Positions 1-9,612 of a stretch of 64,000 nt of DNA are shown piece by piece. Source of the DNA: Planctomycetota bacterium. Its GTDB lineage: Bacteria; Planctomycetota; UBA1135; GCA-002686595. Location of the stretch: NCBI GenBank assembly GCA_029259635.1, contig JAJDEU010000006.1, positions 1 to 64,000 on the forward strand, given 5' to 3'. Each line of letters opens with the position of its first letter. The stretch's first letter is position 1. The position numbers were made by a program, and so were the translations under genes. The notes below the pieces were generated by a model. The model did no database searches and was not told where the DNA came from. It was given only the letters and a program-made list of their open reading frames with translations.

Positions 1-80
1 TAGGGCCCGCTCCCATGGCATTCAGCCATGGGAGCGGGCCCTAAAAGTTTAGAGATGAACCGGGTTCGGTATTACACCTT
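1..80. repeat. Gene-end palindrome, copy 1 (left part cut by window edge)
   Basis: This is the visible part of a long inverted repeat. Positions 1-19 pair perfectly with 25-43 around a 5-nt loop (20-24). The right arm continues to 80 and ends in GGTATTACACCTT, as in the two copies near 38.3 and 40.1 kb. The apical stem is different from the other copies (CGCTCCCATGGC here instead of CCATTGC), yet its two halves still match each other. The outer left arm lies outside the window. The stop codon of the adjacent minus-strand glycosyltransferase (72-74) and its last two codons lie in or at the edge of the repeat. There is no T-run, so a classical intrinsic terminator is not shown. Confidence 0.85.
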
Positions 81-1106
81 CCCGCTGACCTTCGCGGATT
101 TCGACATCGCGTCCAGCACGAGCTCGACCGTGATGTCCTCCATGCAATCGTGCCGTGGCATTCGGCACTCGCGCTTGTTGCAGGGAGCACAGGCCACGGA
201 GATCCGTACGATTTGATTCTTGTCGCCGTAGGGACCCGTGCGGCGGTGGTCCGCTGCGCCGAACAAGATTACGCAGGGCAAGCCAACCGAGACGGCGAGA
301 TGCATAGGACCCGTATCCAAGCCCACGAATAAACTCGAGCGTCTCTCGAGCGCCCACAGCTCGGGCAAGCTCGTGGCTCCGACCAGATCTCGTACGGCGT
401 CACTGCCCTCGATCCGCGCAAGGTCTTCCCCAAACAGCTCGCGATCCTGGGGACCGCCGACCAAGCAGACTGGCATGTCGAACCTCTCGCGCGCCGCGAG
501 CGCGAGCTCTCCGAATCTCCCCGGCACCCACCGGTTCGCCGGCTTGCTCGCTCCGAGATTGATCAATATCGGTGGTGCACCCAGTTCCGCCACGAGCTCT
601 TCCGCACGCGCTTCCGCATCTTCATAGCGCGGTAATTCATGCACCGGCTTCGCGGAGCGGAGCCCCAAGTACCTCGCGAATTCCATGTACTGATCGACCA
701 TGTGCGCGTGTCGATCGCCGGCTTCGATGCGCTCCTTCGGGAAGATCCAAGAGAGCTCCTTCGAGCGCGCGCGATCGAAACCGAGAACGCGTTTCGCACC
801 GGATCTCCACGCAACAAAACCGCTCTTCGCGATTCTCTGCAGGTCGATGGTCAGCTCGTAGGCGTGCGACCGAACCTCGCGAATGACGCGGAGGATTTCT
901 CCGAAACCACCATCGCGCTGCCAGTGATGAACGCGATCGACGGCGGGATGACCATCGAGCAACGGTTTGGCGAGCGAGTGAACAACCCAGCCAATCTCGG
1001 TCTCGGGATGTTCGGCCTTAATCGCGGTCGCTACGATGAGCGCGTTCGTCACGTCACCGATTGCGCCTAGGCGGACGATAAGGACTTTCTTGGGGAAGGG
1101 AGTCAC
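72..1106 (-). CDS. Glycosyltransferase family 9 (ADP-heptose:LPS heptosyltransferase-like)
   Basis: The protein (344 aa) resembles WaaF/WaaC-type heptosyltransferases, which add heptose to the LPS inner core at the cytoplasmic face of the inner membrane. Visible signatures are the N-terminal VLIVRLGAIGDV strand-loop, a mid-protein ILINLGASKPANRWVP segment, and the C-terminal nucleotide-sugar site GLDTGPMHLAVSVGLP near residues 262-277. The Cys-rich tail (CAPCNKREC...CM) is common in GT9 proteins. The start is GTG with no clear Shine-Dalgarno, 60 bp after the metalloprotease gene. The last two codons and the TAA stop belong to the palindromic repeat. Exact acceptor and sugar cannot be told from sequence. 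Confidence 0.88.
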   Translation of the reverse strand: MTPFPKKVLIVRLGAIGDVTNALIVATAIKAEHPETEIGWVVHSLAKPLLDGHPAVDRVHHWQRDGGFGEILRVIREVRSHAYELTIDLQRIAKSGFVAWRSGAKRVLGFDRARSKELSWIFPKERIEAGDRHAHMVDQYMEFARYLGLRSAKPVHELPRYEDAEARAEELVAELGAPPILINLGASKPANRWVPGRFGELALAARERFDMPVCLVGGPQDRELFGEDLARIEGSDAVRDLVGATSLPELWALERRSSLFVGLDTGPMHLAVSVGLPCVILFGAADHRRTGPYGDKNQIVRISVACAPCNKRECRMPRHDCMEDITVELVLDAMSKSAKVSGKV

Positions 1107-1166
1107 GGGGCGAAGCTAAACCGACGCGGAGCTAAGTACCAATCCTGTTTCGACGCAGGCCAAAGT

Positions 1167-3572
1167 TCACCAACTCTGACCGCATCCAATGGGAGAGCCT
1201 GGTGGAATCCGGACCGGCTCAAGCTCCGCACGCACGGCACCCGCATCCTCGAAAAACCTCCGCAGTAAATCCGCTTCCACCGATTCCGGCGGGAGGCCCG
1301 CAGCGAGTTCAATGAGCGCCGCGTTAGCCGGCTGACGTGCTCGGGCCGGCAATCCCGTATCCCCGGCGATATCCATCAAGTGCCGCAGCACGGAGTCGCG
1401 GAGTGCTTCCTGAATGGAGAGCTGAGACTCGGGAACGTCCGAAAACGCGAGCGTCACCACGCGCTGAATCGTCTCCTCGAAGGAGAGTTGCTCGGGATCT
1501 TGCCGCGCTTGCTCGGCGAGCCGAGCTCCTCGGGAGGGGTCGAGCAACAAATCGAGGGTGAGCTCGATCGAAGCCGCGGCGAGCTCGGACGAATCCAAGA
1601 GCAACCCACCGGCGCTCTGCAGCTCGCGATGGCTCGGACTTCCCGGCGCCCGCGGAGGAATCATGTGTCGCACAGTTTCGGGCAACTCCAAAAACTCAGG
1701 CGTCAATGCGTTTAGGACCAGCTCCAGTGCGCGCCTCTGTACTACGCCGGAGACGGGATTCGTTCCGCGCGGCTCTTCATCTTCGCGCAGCTCGTATCCG
1801 TAGTTCACTCCACCGATGGACCGGACCGCAGCTTCGACCTGATAGCGATGGTGAAGGTAGAGCGGAACCAACACCTCTTCGAGTTCCGCGAGCGGTCGCC
1901 CTCTCTGCAATGCGTCCGCGCCAAAACTTTCGAGCGCAACGCGACGCACGGAGATCACCTGCTCTAAGTGCTCGACGGGGTCCGCGCCGTTATCCCACAA
2001 ATTCGCGAGCGGATGCGCGCGATCATTCCCACGTGCATCGAGGTCGGAGAGGTAGTGCAAACCGCGCTCTTCCGCTTCGTCGATGACCGCCTTCAGCCCT
2101 GCTCGCTCCGCTTCGATCCCCGACCCAAACTCGGAGTAGCCGTACCGAATCGCGAGCTCGTCCCACTCTCCGCATCCGTCTCGATAAGCATCGCTGACAT
2201 CCACCCGCCCCGCTGTGTCCAAGCTCACCAGCGGTGCGGGATAATCCATGACCGACGCGCGTCCGTTGACGCTGGCCGCGAAATTATGCGCGAGTCCGAG
2301 CGTGTGCCCGATCTCATGCGCGGCCAACTGCCTGATTCGCGCGAGAGCCATCTCGACCGAACGCTGATCGCCCTCCGTCGCATGGGGCGACAACAATCCG
2401 TCCGCGAGCAACACGTCTTGCCGAACGCGCAGCGCGCCGAGCGTCACGTGCCCCTTGAGAATCTCGCCGGTGCGGGGATCCGTAACCGTGTTGCCATAGC
2501 TCCAACCGCGCGTCGAGCGATTGACCCACTGAACGATGTTGTAGCGAGCGTCGTGCGGATCGGCGTCGACCGGCAGAAGCTCGGCGCGAAAACCGTCGGG
2601 GAAGCCAGCCTTCGCGAACACCGATTGCCAATAGCGCGCGCCATCGAGCAACGCGGTGCGCACCGGTTCGGGCGCGCCGCGATCGATGTAGTAGACGATC
2701 GGTTCTTTAGCCGGACCGCCAATTGAACTCGGACCACTGCTCTCCAGTCGGTGTCGCACCAACCCCTGCTTGAGAACGCGCTCGTCCAGTCCGGCGGAGA
2801 GGTCTATCCAGCTGTGCGGCCAGAACCCCGAGCGCGGGTGAAACGTTCGCTGCGCAAAGGGTTCGTCCGGAAGCCGGAAGAAGTTGTGCCGGATGCGGAG
2901 TGAAATCGAACGCGCGTCGGGGGCGGTAGTAAAAACCTCGGCGCCGGGCTTCTCCGAGACAAAGGTCAAGAGAGCGTCGATCTGACTGTTGTCGGGAAAG
3001 GCTTTGATCTCGTCGCCGAGTAGGGCGCTGCGAGATTCATCGAGCGAGAATTTGCCTTGGCGCGCCCCGGCGAGACTGGCGCCGATGCGATGAGTGTCCC
3101 GCAGTAGAAATTCGGTCGCGTTGACGAGCAGTCGCCCGTTCGTCTCCGCTTCAATCTCGAAACCGAAGACCACGCTCTCCGCAAACGACTCCTCCACCGA
3201 TTGCTGAACCGAGGGGTCCGTCGAACTGCTGCGCCAGCGCTGGGACGGTGCGACCAGCAAAACCCGATTCCCCACGCGCCGCGTTTTGAGCAGCCACTGG
3301 CCGCCCAGCTGTCCGCGGTCGAGCCCCACATCGTTGGAGCCCAATCCGTGCGGAAGTGACACCCAATAGAGAAACTCCGCCCCCTCCGGCGGCAGCTCGA
3401 GAAAAGCTTCGTCCTCGGCCGCATCCCAGAAGATGGGCACGTAGCCTGTGTACGAACTTTTTCCCGCCGTCGCCTCACCGATGGAAGTACGCGGCGTAAC
3501 CAGCGCGACCCCTTGCGATTCTGGAGACTGACATCCGACGAGGAGCGCAAGAGTGAGAAGTGCGAGTCGCAT
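1167..3572 (-). CDS. Zinc-dependent metalloprotease lipoprotein (metzincin type)
   Basis: An 801-aa secreted lipoprotein. The N-terminus is a short signal peptide with lipobox LVGC (Cys14), so the mature protein should be lipid-anchored. The catalytic motif HEIGHTLGLAH (residues 419-429) gives the three zinc ligands and the catalytic glutamate, and SVMDYP (around Met442) is a Met-turn; together they define a metzincin. The overall plan (large N-terminal part, central protease, long helical C-terminal part) matches the zinc-dependent metalloprotease family with DUF5117/DUF4953-like domains. It starts 30 bp from the divergent PHP lipoprotein gene. The substrate is unknown. Confidence 0.87.
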   Translation of the reverse strand: MRLALLTLALLVGCQSPESQGVALVTPRTSIGEATAGKSSYTGYVPIFWDAAEDEAFLELPPEGAEFLYWVSLPHGLGSNDVGLDRGQLGGQWLLKTRRVGNRVLLVAPSQRWRSSSTDPSVQQSVEESFAESVVFGFEIEAETNGRLLVNATEFLLRDTHRIGASLAGARQGKFSLDESRSALLGDEIKAFPDNSQIDALLTFVSEKPGAEVFTTAPDARSISLRIRHNFFRLPDEPFAQRTFHPRSGFWPHSWIDLSAGLDERVLKQGLVRHRLESSGPSSIGGPAKEPIVYYIDRGAPEPVRTALLDGARYWQSVFAKAGFPDGFRAELLPVDADPHDARYNIVQWVNRSTRGWSYGNTVTDPRTGEILKGHVTLGALRVRQDVLLADGLLSPHATEGDQRSVEMALARIRQLAAHEIGHTLGLAHNFAASVNGRASVMDYPAPLVSLDTAGRVDVSDAYRDGCGEWDELAIRYGYSEFGSGIEAERAGLKAVIDEAEERGLHYLSDLDARGNDRAHPLANLWDNGADPVEHLEQVISVRRVALESFGADALQRGRPLAELEEVLVPLYLHHRYQVEAAVRSIGGVNYGYELREDEEPRGTNPVSGVVQRRALELVLNALTPEFLELPETVRHMIPPRAPGSPSHRELQSAGGLLLDSSELAAASIELTLDLLLDPSRGARLAEQARQDPEQLSFEETIQRVVTLAFSDVPESQLSIQEALRDSVLRHLMDIAGDTGLPARARQPANAALIELAAGLPPESVEADLLRRFFEDAGAVRAELEPVRIPPGSPIGCGQSW

Positions 3573-3602
3573 AGTGATCTTCGAAAGACTAAAAGAGAGA
3601 AG

Positions 3603-5615
3603 ATGTTAACGAACTGGAATCGCAATCTGCGGCCCCTTTTGGGGTTCGGCACGTGTCTAGCCATTGCGGCAGTCGCTGTACTCGCCTGTGACTCGAAGGT
3701 TGAACCGGAGCCGGAGCCGACTGGTTCGAAGCCCGTCGAGCTGAGTACCGACGAGCACTCGGACTACCCTCCGACGGCGGTGCTTCGGACCATGCGGGAA
3801 CTAAAGGAAGATCAAGCGCTCGAACGCCACCCATCGGATGGAGGCGGACGGGCATGGCTGGAGGACGGCCCGCGCGAGGTAGAGATCTCCAGCCGGCACA
3901 CGTGGACCATCACCTACGAGGCAGGACCGCTCGGAGTCGCCGAGGGTGGCGTGATCTATTTCATGACGTCGCCCTTCTGGGGTTGGGAGGATCACCCACA
4001 GACTTTTTCTAGCGACGCTCCGGGCTATACCGAGATCACGACAAATGCGGAAGGTATCGAGCTGGAGAGCTTGAACTTCGGCAAGAGCCTTCTCGGTGCC
4101 AAGGTCTCGGGGCGGGCGCTCAAGGAAGGCGAACTCGTGAAGTTCAAGTACGGCGCAGGCTCCGTCGGCGCGCGGGCGGATAAGTACTTCGAGCGCAACG
4201 CGAAGTTCTGGGTTTCCGTCGATGGAGACGGTGACGGCATCAGGAAAATGGCCGCCTCGGATGCGGTCATCGATGTCGTTTCCGGCCCACCGTCCGGCTT
4301 GTGGGTTACGGTCCCAACGACCATTGACGTCGGTGAAGTCGGTCGCGTCGCGCTGGCGCTTCTAGATGCTCGCGGCAACGCGTGGGTCGATTGGCTAGGC
4401 GACATCGTCTTCGTCGATGTACCCGAGGGATTAGAAGTTCCCGAGCGAGTCACCCTGAGTCCAGGGGACCGAGGGGTTGCCTCGGTAGAGGTCAAAGCGA
4501 CGGAGTCCGGGACCTATACGCTCAGCGCCCGACTCGACCCTCCACTGCCCGGCGCTCCTAGAGACTTCACCTATGGCAGCAATCCGATGCTCGCCTCGAA
4601 GAACGCCATTTCTGTTCTGTGGGCCGACCTCCATGGACATTCGCAACTCTCCGATGGAACCGGTACCCCGCGCGACTTCTATCGCTATGCGCGCGATGTA
4701 GCCGCGCTCGACATTGCCGTACTCACCGACCATGACCACTGGGGAATCGAGTTCCTCGATCAGAGGCCTGACCTGTGGAAACACATCGGCGAGGTTGCCG
4801 CCGAATTTTATGAGCCAGGGAGGTTCGTCTCGTTGCTCGGCTACGAGTGGACCAGTTGGATTTACGGACACCGTCACGTGATCTACTTCACCGAGAACGG
4901 TGAGCTCTACTCCTCCTTGGCGCCGGAGACCGAGGATCCGGATCAGCTCTGGGCAAAGCTCAAGGGCAAGTCCGCTCTAACCTTCGCGCACCATTCCGCC
5001 GGCGGCCCGATCGCGACCGATTGGAGCTTCCGACCGGATCCCGAAATCGAACCCGTGACGGAGATCGTGTCCGTTCACGGAAGTAGCGAGGCCAACGATT
5101 CGCCGCAAAAGATCTACAGATCGATTCGCGGAAACTTTGTTCGCGACATCTTGGACCGAGGAATGCGGTTCGGCTTTATCGGGAGTGGAGACTCTCACGA
5201 CGGACATCCCGGACTCGCGCACCTCGGCGCGCCATCCGGCGGTATCGCTGCGATCCTGGCGGAAGACCGCACGCGCGAGAGCGTGCTCGAGGCCTTGCGA
5301 GCGCGACGGGTCTACGCAACGAACGGCGCGCGGATTCTCCTGCAGGCCTCGCTCGGCGGCTACCGCATGGGCGCCACCATTCCGGAGACTGCGGAGCGTC
5401 CGCTCAAACTTTCGCTGCGCGTTGTCGGAACAGGACCAATTGAAGCTGTCGACTTTATTCGGAGCGGCCTAGTCGAGACACTCGATTGCGAGGGTCGGAC
5501 TGAGCTGTTCCTACCGCTGGACGACATCGAACTCGACTCCGGCGATTATCTCTACGTGAGAGTTCGGCAAACCGATGGCGGCGTGGCTTGGACGAGCCCC
5601 TTCTACGCGGATTGA
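3603..5615 (+). CDS. DUF3604-like PHP-superfamily lipoprotein
   Basis: A 670-aa predicted lipoprotein. The ATG at 3603 is preferred because it gives a signal peptide (NRNLRP, hydrophobic core, lipobox VLAC, Cys29); the in-frame ATG at 3513 would overlap the divergent gene. The first ~320 residues look like beta-sandwich material. The C-terminal half carries PHP-type metal motifs: WADLHGHSQLSDG near residue 340, LTDHDHWG near 375, FAHHSAGG near 461 and GDSHDGHPG near 529. PHP domains are metal-dependent phosphoesterases; DUF3604 members have no settled function. It is convergent with the MFS gene (14 bp gap). Confidence 0.85.
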   Translation: MLTNWNRNLRPLLGFGTCLAIAAVAVLACDSKVEPEPEPTGSKPVELSTDEHSDYPPTAVLRTMRELKEDQALERHPSDGGGRAWLEDGPREVEISSRHTWTITYEAGPLGVAEGGVIYFMTSPFWGWEDHPQTFSSDAPGYTEITTNAEGIELESLNFGKSLLGAKVSGRALKEGELVKFKYGAGSVGARADKYFERNAKFWVSVDGDGDGIRKMAASDAVIDVVSGPPSGLWVTVPTTIDVGEVGRVALALLDARGNAWVDWLGDIVFVDVPEGLEVPERVTLSPGDRGVASVEVKATESGTYTLSARLDPPLPGAPRDFTYGSNPMLASKNAISVLWADLHGHSQLSDGTGTPRDFYRYARDVAALDIAVLTDHDHWGIEFLDQRPDLWKHIGEVAAEFYEPGRFVSLLGYEWTSWIYGHRHVIYFTENGELYSSLAPETEDPDQLWAKLKGKSALTFAHHSAGGPIATDWSFRPDPEIEPVTEIVSVHGSSEANDSPQKIYRSIRGNFVRDILDRGMRFGFIGSGDSHDGHPGLAHLGAPSGGIAAILAEDRTRESVLEALRARRVYATNGARILLQASLGGYRMGATIPETAERPLKLSLRVVGTGPIEAVDFIRSGLVETLDCEGRTELFLPLDDIELDSGDYLYVRVRQTDGGVAWTSPFYAD

Positions 5616-5629
5616 TTGCCTCTACCTAG

Positions 5630-6952
5630 CTACTTCTGATTCGCGACGGCTCTACGCCCCGCCTCTACGTCCACTTTCGAGAGCACGAACGCGCCGAGCG
5701 CGAAGAAGATCAAGATCGAGAGTAACGCCGACTGGCTGGAGTCTGTGAGCTTGATCGAGATCGCGAAGAGTGCCGGACCCAAAATCCCGGCGAACTTTTC
5801 TCCGATAGCGAACAGCGCGAAGAACTCTCCGGACTTGCTCCGTGGAATCATGCTCGCAAAGAGCGAGCGCGAGAGTGCTTGGCAGCCGCCTTGCACCATT
5901 CCAACGAGAACGGCGAGAATGATGAACTCGTTCTCCGTCTGCATGGAATGGCCGAAGACTGTGATCCCGCAGTAGACCGCGAGACCGAACATGATCATAC
6001 GCTTGGTACCGAATTTGGCTGCGAGGTGGCCGAAGAGTATCGCGAAGGGAATGCCGACGAACTGGACCAAGGCGATCGCTTTGAACATGAGTATGTCGTC
6101 AAAGCCCTTGTCCGCGCCGATGACCGCCGCCATGCGATAGATCGTCTGGATCCCATCGTTGTAAATCAGAAAGCCAACCAGCAGGAGAGATGCATGGCGA
6201 TAGGTGCGCAGCTCTTTGAAGGTCTCGCGAAGGCGTCCGAGCGCCATCGAAAAGACCTTGTCACCGGGACGCTCATCGTCGTCGAGAACGGCCGGCGGCT
6301 CCTTCACCTTCAGGAGCAGTGGAATCGAGAATACCGCCCACCAGACGGCGACCGAGGCGAAAGCCAAGCGCGTCGGCAACGTGCCCTCTTCCAGTCCAAC
6401 CCACTCCGGGTTCTGGATCACGGCGATGTTGAGCAACAACATGATGCCGCCGCCCATATAGCCGGCCGCGTAGCCCATGGTCGACACTCGATCGACCTCG
6501 TCCTCTCGTGCGACATGCGGCAGCAGCGCGTCGTAGAACACGAAGCTCCCCGAGGCTCCGATGTTCGCCACAACGAAGAGGACCATGGCGAACATCCAGT
6601 CGCCCTGCTCGATCAAGAACATGCAGGCCGTCGCGGAGATTCCGATTCCGGCGAAGATGCCGAGCATGCGCTTCTTGCAGGCGCGAAGATCTCCGATCAC
6701 ACCGAGGAGCGGTGCGATCACGGCAACGATCGTCAACGCGATTACGGTTGCCAGGCTGTGGTTGAAGCTGGCGTCCGATGGGTCCATTCCCTCGGCCGCG
6801 ACCTTCTTGAAGTAGATCGGGTAGACCGCCGTGATCACCGTCGTGATCAGTGCCGAGTTGGCCCAGTCGTAGAGCACCCAAGCGCGAAGTTCGGGGCGGT
6901 GCAGACCGAGCTTTTCCAGCCACGAGGATCGCTGAGTTGAAGGGGCTTCCAT
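5630..6952 (-). CDS. MFS transporter, Atg22/UMF1-like
   Basis: A 440-aa polytopic membrane protein, about 12 hydrophobic segments. The N-terminal motif WVLYDWANSALITTVITAV is the hallmark of the UMF1/Atg22-like branch of the major facilitator superfamily, whose yeast member exports amino acids from the vacuole. The bacterial substrate is not known. The cytoplasmic loop around residue 220 (PPAVLDDDERPGDK) separates two six-helix halves. A 109-bp gap separates it from the diguanylate cyclase gene upstream, so it may or may not share its transcript. Confidence 0.88.
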   Translation of the reverse strand: MEAPSTQRSSWLEKLGLHRPELRAWVLYDWANSALITTVITAVYPIYFKKVAAEGMDPSDASFNHSLATVIALTIVAVIAPLLGVIGDLRACKKRMLGIFAGIGISATACMFLIEQGDWMFAMVLFVVANIGASGSFVFYDALLPHVAREDEVDRVSTMGYAAGYMGGGIMLLLNIAVIQNPEWVGLEEGTLPTRLAFASVAVWWAVFSIPLLLKVKEPPAVLDDDERPGDKVFSMALGRLRETFKELRTYRHASLLLVGFLIYNDGIQTIYRMAAVIGADKGFDDILMFKAIALVQFVGIPFAILFGHLAAKFGTKRMIMFGLAVYCGITVFGHSMQTENEFIILAVLVGMVQGGCQALSRSLFASMIPRSKSGEFFALFAIGEKFAGILGPALFAISIKLTDSSQSALLSILIFFALGAFVLSKVDVEAGRRAVANQK

Positions 6953-7061
6953 GGGAAGCGAAGCACCCTAGGTCGAAGCCAAGTCCGGAGCAACTGCTCG
7001 TGCCAGAACCCTGAGCTCCAGACGGCGAGAGCGGCTCCAAAGGAGTCCGATCGGCGCCGTT

Positions 7062-9014
7062 TCAAGCGGAGCGAGGAAGCTCCATGGGCGGACGAGAGAT
7101 CGTTCGAGAGCAGTTTCTTCCATCCGCTTTAGCCGCGTAGACCGCTTCGTCTGCAGCCTTGAGCAGCGCGTAAGCATCCACCATCGAGTCATCCGCCGTA
7201 CTCACGCCAGCGCTAATCGTCACGTGACCGTCAAAACCGCCCGGCTCGATGATGTTGCCTTCGACCGCTTGGCGAACCCGCTCCGCGCACTTCAAGGCAC
7301 CCGCTGTATCCGTCTCAGGGCAGATCACCAAGAACTCCTCACCGCCGATTCTCGCGAGGATATCCCCGTCGCGAAGAGCCTTCTTCATCACATCGGCAGT
7401 TTCGCAGAGGACAGCATCTCCGACGTCATGACCGTGGTTGTCGTTAACGGCCTTGAAGAAGTCGATGTCAATCATGATGACGGACAGCTCCTGCTTCGAC
7501 TTGACCCAACACTCCCACTCCGCATCCAGGCGATCCATGCTGAATCTTCGATTCGGCAATCCCGTGAGAGGATCCGTGAACGCGGCTTCGCGAAGCTGAC
7601 GGGTCAGAACACCGAGCTCGGCGGTTTTCTCGCGTTGAGTGAGTTGCTCAAGATCAACTTGCTCGCGAAGGTTGACGAGTCGCAGGCCAGCGCGAACACG
7701 GGCGAGCAGAATCTTTGAGTTGAACGGCTTCGCCACGTAGTCATCAATCCCGGCTTCGAAAGCTTCCACAACGCGGTCTTCCTCGTCGCGGCCCGTGAGC
7801 AAGAGGAAGTAGACGCTTCGGCCTGCCTGAGCTCGGCGCAACGCTTTGCACAGCTCCAGCCCGTCCATATTCGGCATCATCCAGTCGCTGATCACGATGT
7901 GCGGATTGCACTCGAGCGTCATGGCGAGCGCTTCCTCGCCATCCTTCGCCATGAGCACTTCGTGCCCGGCGATCTTCAACTGCCCGGCGAGGACGCGCAG
8001 GGAGACCGGCTCATCATCGACAGCGAGAATCCGCAGCGCCCGAAACTTGTCCGGATCGATTTCGCCGTCGACCAAGAGAGACTCTGCGCTCTCCGGAACA
8101 GTCTTCTCCGCCCGCTGCGCGATGAGCTCGAGCTCGGTAACGTCAGTGGTCGTCAAATCGAGAGTCTGGCCCCACTCCTGCCACTCCGATCCCACTTCCT
8201 CAGAAAAAGCTTCAAAGTCGGGCTGATCCATTCCGAGATCTTCGCGCACCCGAAGCATGGCGGGCCACATCTCGACCTGCTCGTCTTCTTCGGCCAAGCA
8301 AAACTCGGCCAGCGTCGCCGACATGCGCAAGACCAGGACCAGTTCGATCGTCTTCTTGCTCGTCGACTCATCACTAGCAAGGCTTCGTCGTTGGTAGAGA
8401 ATGGACTCGCTGAAGTACTCGGGCATCCCCCAGTCCTCCATGAGAGCGGCTGTTACTTCGCGACTATTGATCGCAAAGCGCTCGTTCTCCAGCGACGCAA
8501 TGTCAAGCGAGCCATCTTGCTTGCAGGCTGCAAGGAGCTCGCCGTATGCATTCGAATGCACGCTGGCCAACCCAAGTTGCCCGACCTTAGAAAGTAGCGC
8601 GCAAGTGAAAGCCTCCATCGGTGAACCGAGCCCGAGTATTTTGGCTACGTTGCCCGCGGCGACACCGCACGCGAGTGAGAGAGCCCAGAACCGGTCGTAA
8701 TCGAATTCCTCGCAGCGCCCCGTGCGATGGCCGGAGATGAGAGAGAAACTCAACGCTTGATTGGAGACGTTCCGGGCACCGACACGAATTGCGGCGTCCT
8801 GAAGAGAACCGACCGTCCCGACACCAGCCGATTGGACTGAGTTCGCCAGCTTAATGATTCGACTGGTTAGCGCAGGGTCGGCCGAGACAACGCTCACGAG
8901 ATCGGAAATGTCCCAACTTGGACTCTGCGTCATCCGCAAAATTTTAAGCCCAATACCCGAGGGCGACGGAAGCCGTCCCGAGTTCTTGAGCTCGTCAAAT
9001 TGCTTGCGGATCAT
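7062..9014 (-). CDS. HDOD-REC-GGDEF diguanylate cyclase response regulator
   Basis: A 650-aa three-domain signalling protein. An HDOD domain covers about residues 10-210 (LVSVVSADPALTSRIIKLAN). A CheY-like receiver covers about 332-450; its phospho-acceptor is Asp377 in VISDWMMPNMDG, with the DDE acidic pocket and a late lysine (VAKPFN). The C-terminal GGDEF domain has an intact GGEEF site (557-561) and an upstream RDGD that fits the inhibitory I-site (RxxD). It should make c-di-GMP from two GTP when the receiver is phosphorylated. It lies 51 bp downstream of the HPt gene, a likely phosphodonor. No Shine-Dalgarno is visible. Confidence 0.93.
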   Translation of the reverse strand: MIRKQFDELKNSGRLPSPSGIGLKILRMTQSPSWDISDLVSVVSADPALTSRIIKLANSVQSAGVGTVGSLQDAAIRVGARNVSNQALSFSLISGHRTGRCEEFDYDRFWALSLACGVAAGNVAKILGLGSPMEAFTCALLSKVGQLGLASVHSNAYGELLAACKQDGSLDIASLENERFAINSREVTAALMEDWGMPEYFSESILYQRRSLASDESTSKKTIELVLVLRMSATLAEFCLAEEDEQVEMWPAMLRVREDLGMDQPDFEAFSEEVGSEWQEWGQTLDLTTTDVTELELIAQRAEKTVPESAESLLVDGEIDPDKFRALRILAVDDEPVSLRVLAGQLKIAGHEVLMAKDGEEALAMTLECNPHIVISDWMMPNMDGLELCKALRRAQAGRSVYFLLLTGRDEEDRVVEAFEAGIDDYVAKPFNSKILLARVRAGLRLVNLREQVDLEQLTQREKTAELGVLTRQLREAAFTDPLTGLPNRRFSMDRLDAEWECWVKSKQELSVIMIDIDFFKAVNDNHGHDVGDAVLCETADVMKKALRDGDILARIGGEEFLVICPETDTAGALKCAERVRQAVEGNIIEPGGFDGHVTISAGVSTADDSMVDAYALLKAADEAVYAAKADGRNCSRTISRPPMELPRSA

Positions 9015-9065
9015 GGGGATGGTGGGGGCTTGTGTCGTCGCTTGGGATCGCTGCCAGTCTTCGTC

Positions 9066-9425
9066 TTACTTCGTGTTCAAAAGCGCGGACTGCACGCGAA
9101 CGAATTCTTCGTTGGACTTACTGACCAGACTCGGGATTTCTTCGGGAGCGTGTTCCCGACCCAACATCTCGATCTGCTTGAACAGGTCAACTAGAACTGT
9201 TGCACCGAGATTCCCGCAGCTTGATTTCAGAGAATGGGCGGCTGCCTCAACGCCCGGCATATCGCCGGCGTCGGATGCCGCCTCCAGTCCCTTCATGCGT
9301 GGCGGAGTGTCCGTCAAAAAGAGCTCGACGATTTCGGCGAAGAGACCGGGAGCCCCATCCGCCTCCAAAGCGCGCAGCGCCCCGATAACTTCCATATCTA
9401 AGACGGTTTCGTTCGTATCAGCCAT
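9066..9425 (-). CDS. HPt (histidine phosphotransfer) domain protein
   Basis: A 119-aa single-domain protein. The motif AAAHSLKSSCGNLGA places the phosphorylatable histidine at residue 64 in the usual HPt four-helix bundle, with helix 1 around IVELFLTDTPPRMKGLEAA. HPt proteins shuttle phosphoryl groups between a hybrid kinase receiver and a final response regulator. It sits between two receiver-GGDEF genes on the same strand, which makes those two proteins its likely partners. No histidine kinase is encoded nearby, so the phosphate source must be elsewhere on the genome. Confidence 0.9.
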   Translation of the reverse strand: MADTNETVLDMEVIGALRALEADGAPGLFAEIVELFLTDTPPRMKGLEAASDAGDMPGVEAAAHSLKSSCGNLGATVLVDLFKQIEMLGREHAPEEIPSLVSKSNEEFVRVQSALLNTK

Positions 9426-9612
9426 AGTGAGGACGCGGAGCGGAAGGAGTTAAATAACCAGTTCTGACGCGGGAAAACTCGGGGGGGAGAAACCTGTTCC
9501 GCCTTCCCCTTCGTCATCTGGAAAGGCCGACGTCCAGTCTTTCTCGACAATTGTGGCTCGCGCTTCGAATTCCCGAGCTCGGCTTCCACGCAAGCTTTGA
9601 GCCTCGTTGGCG

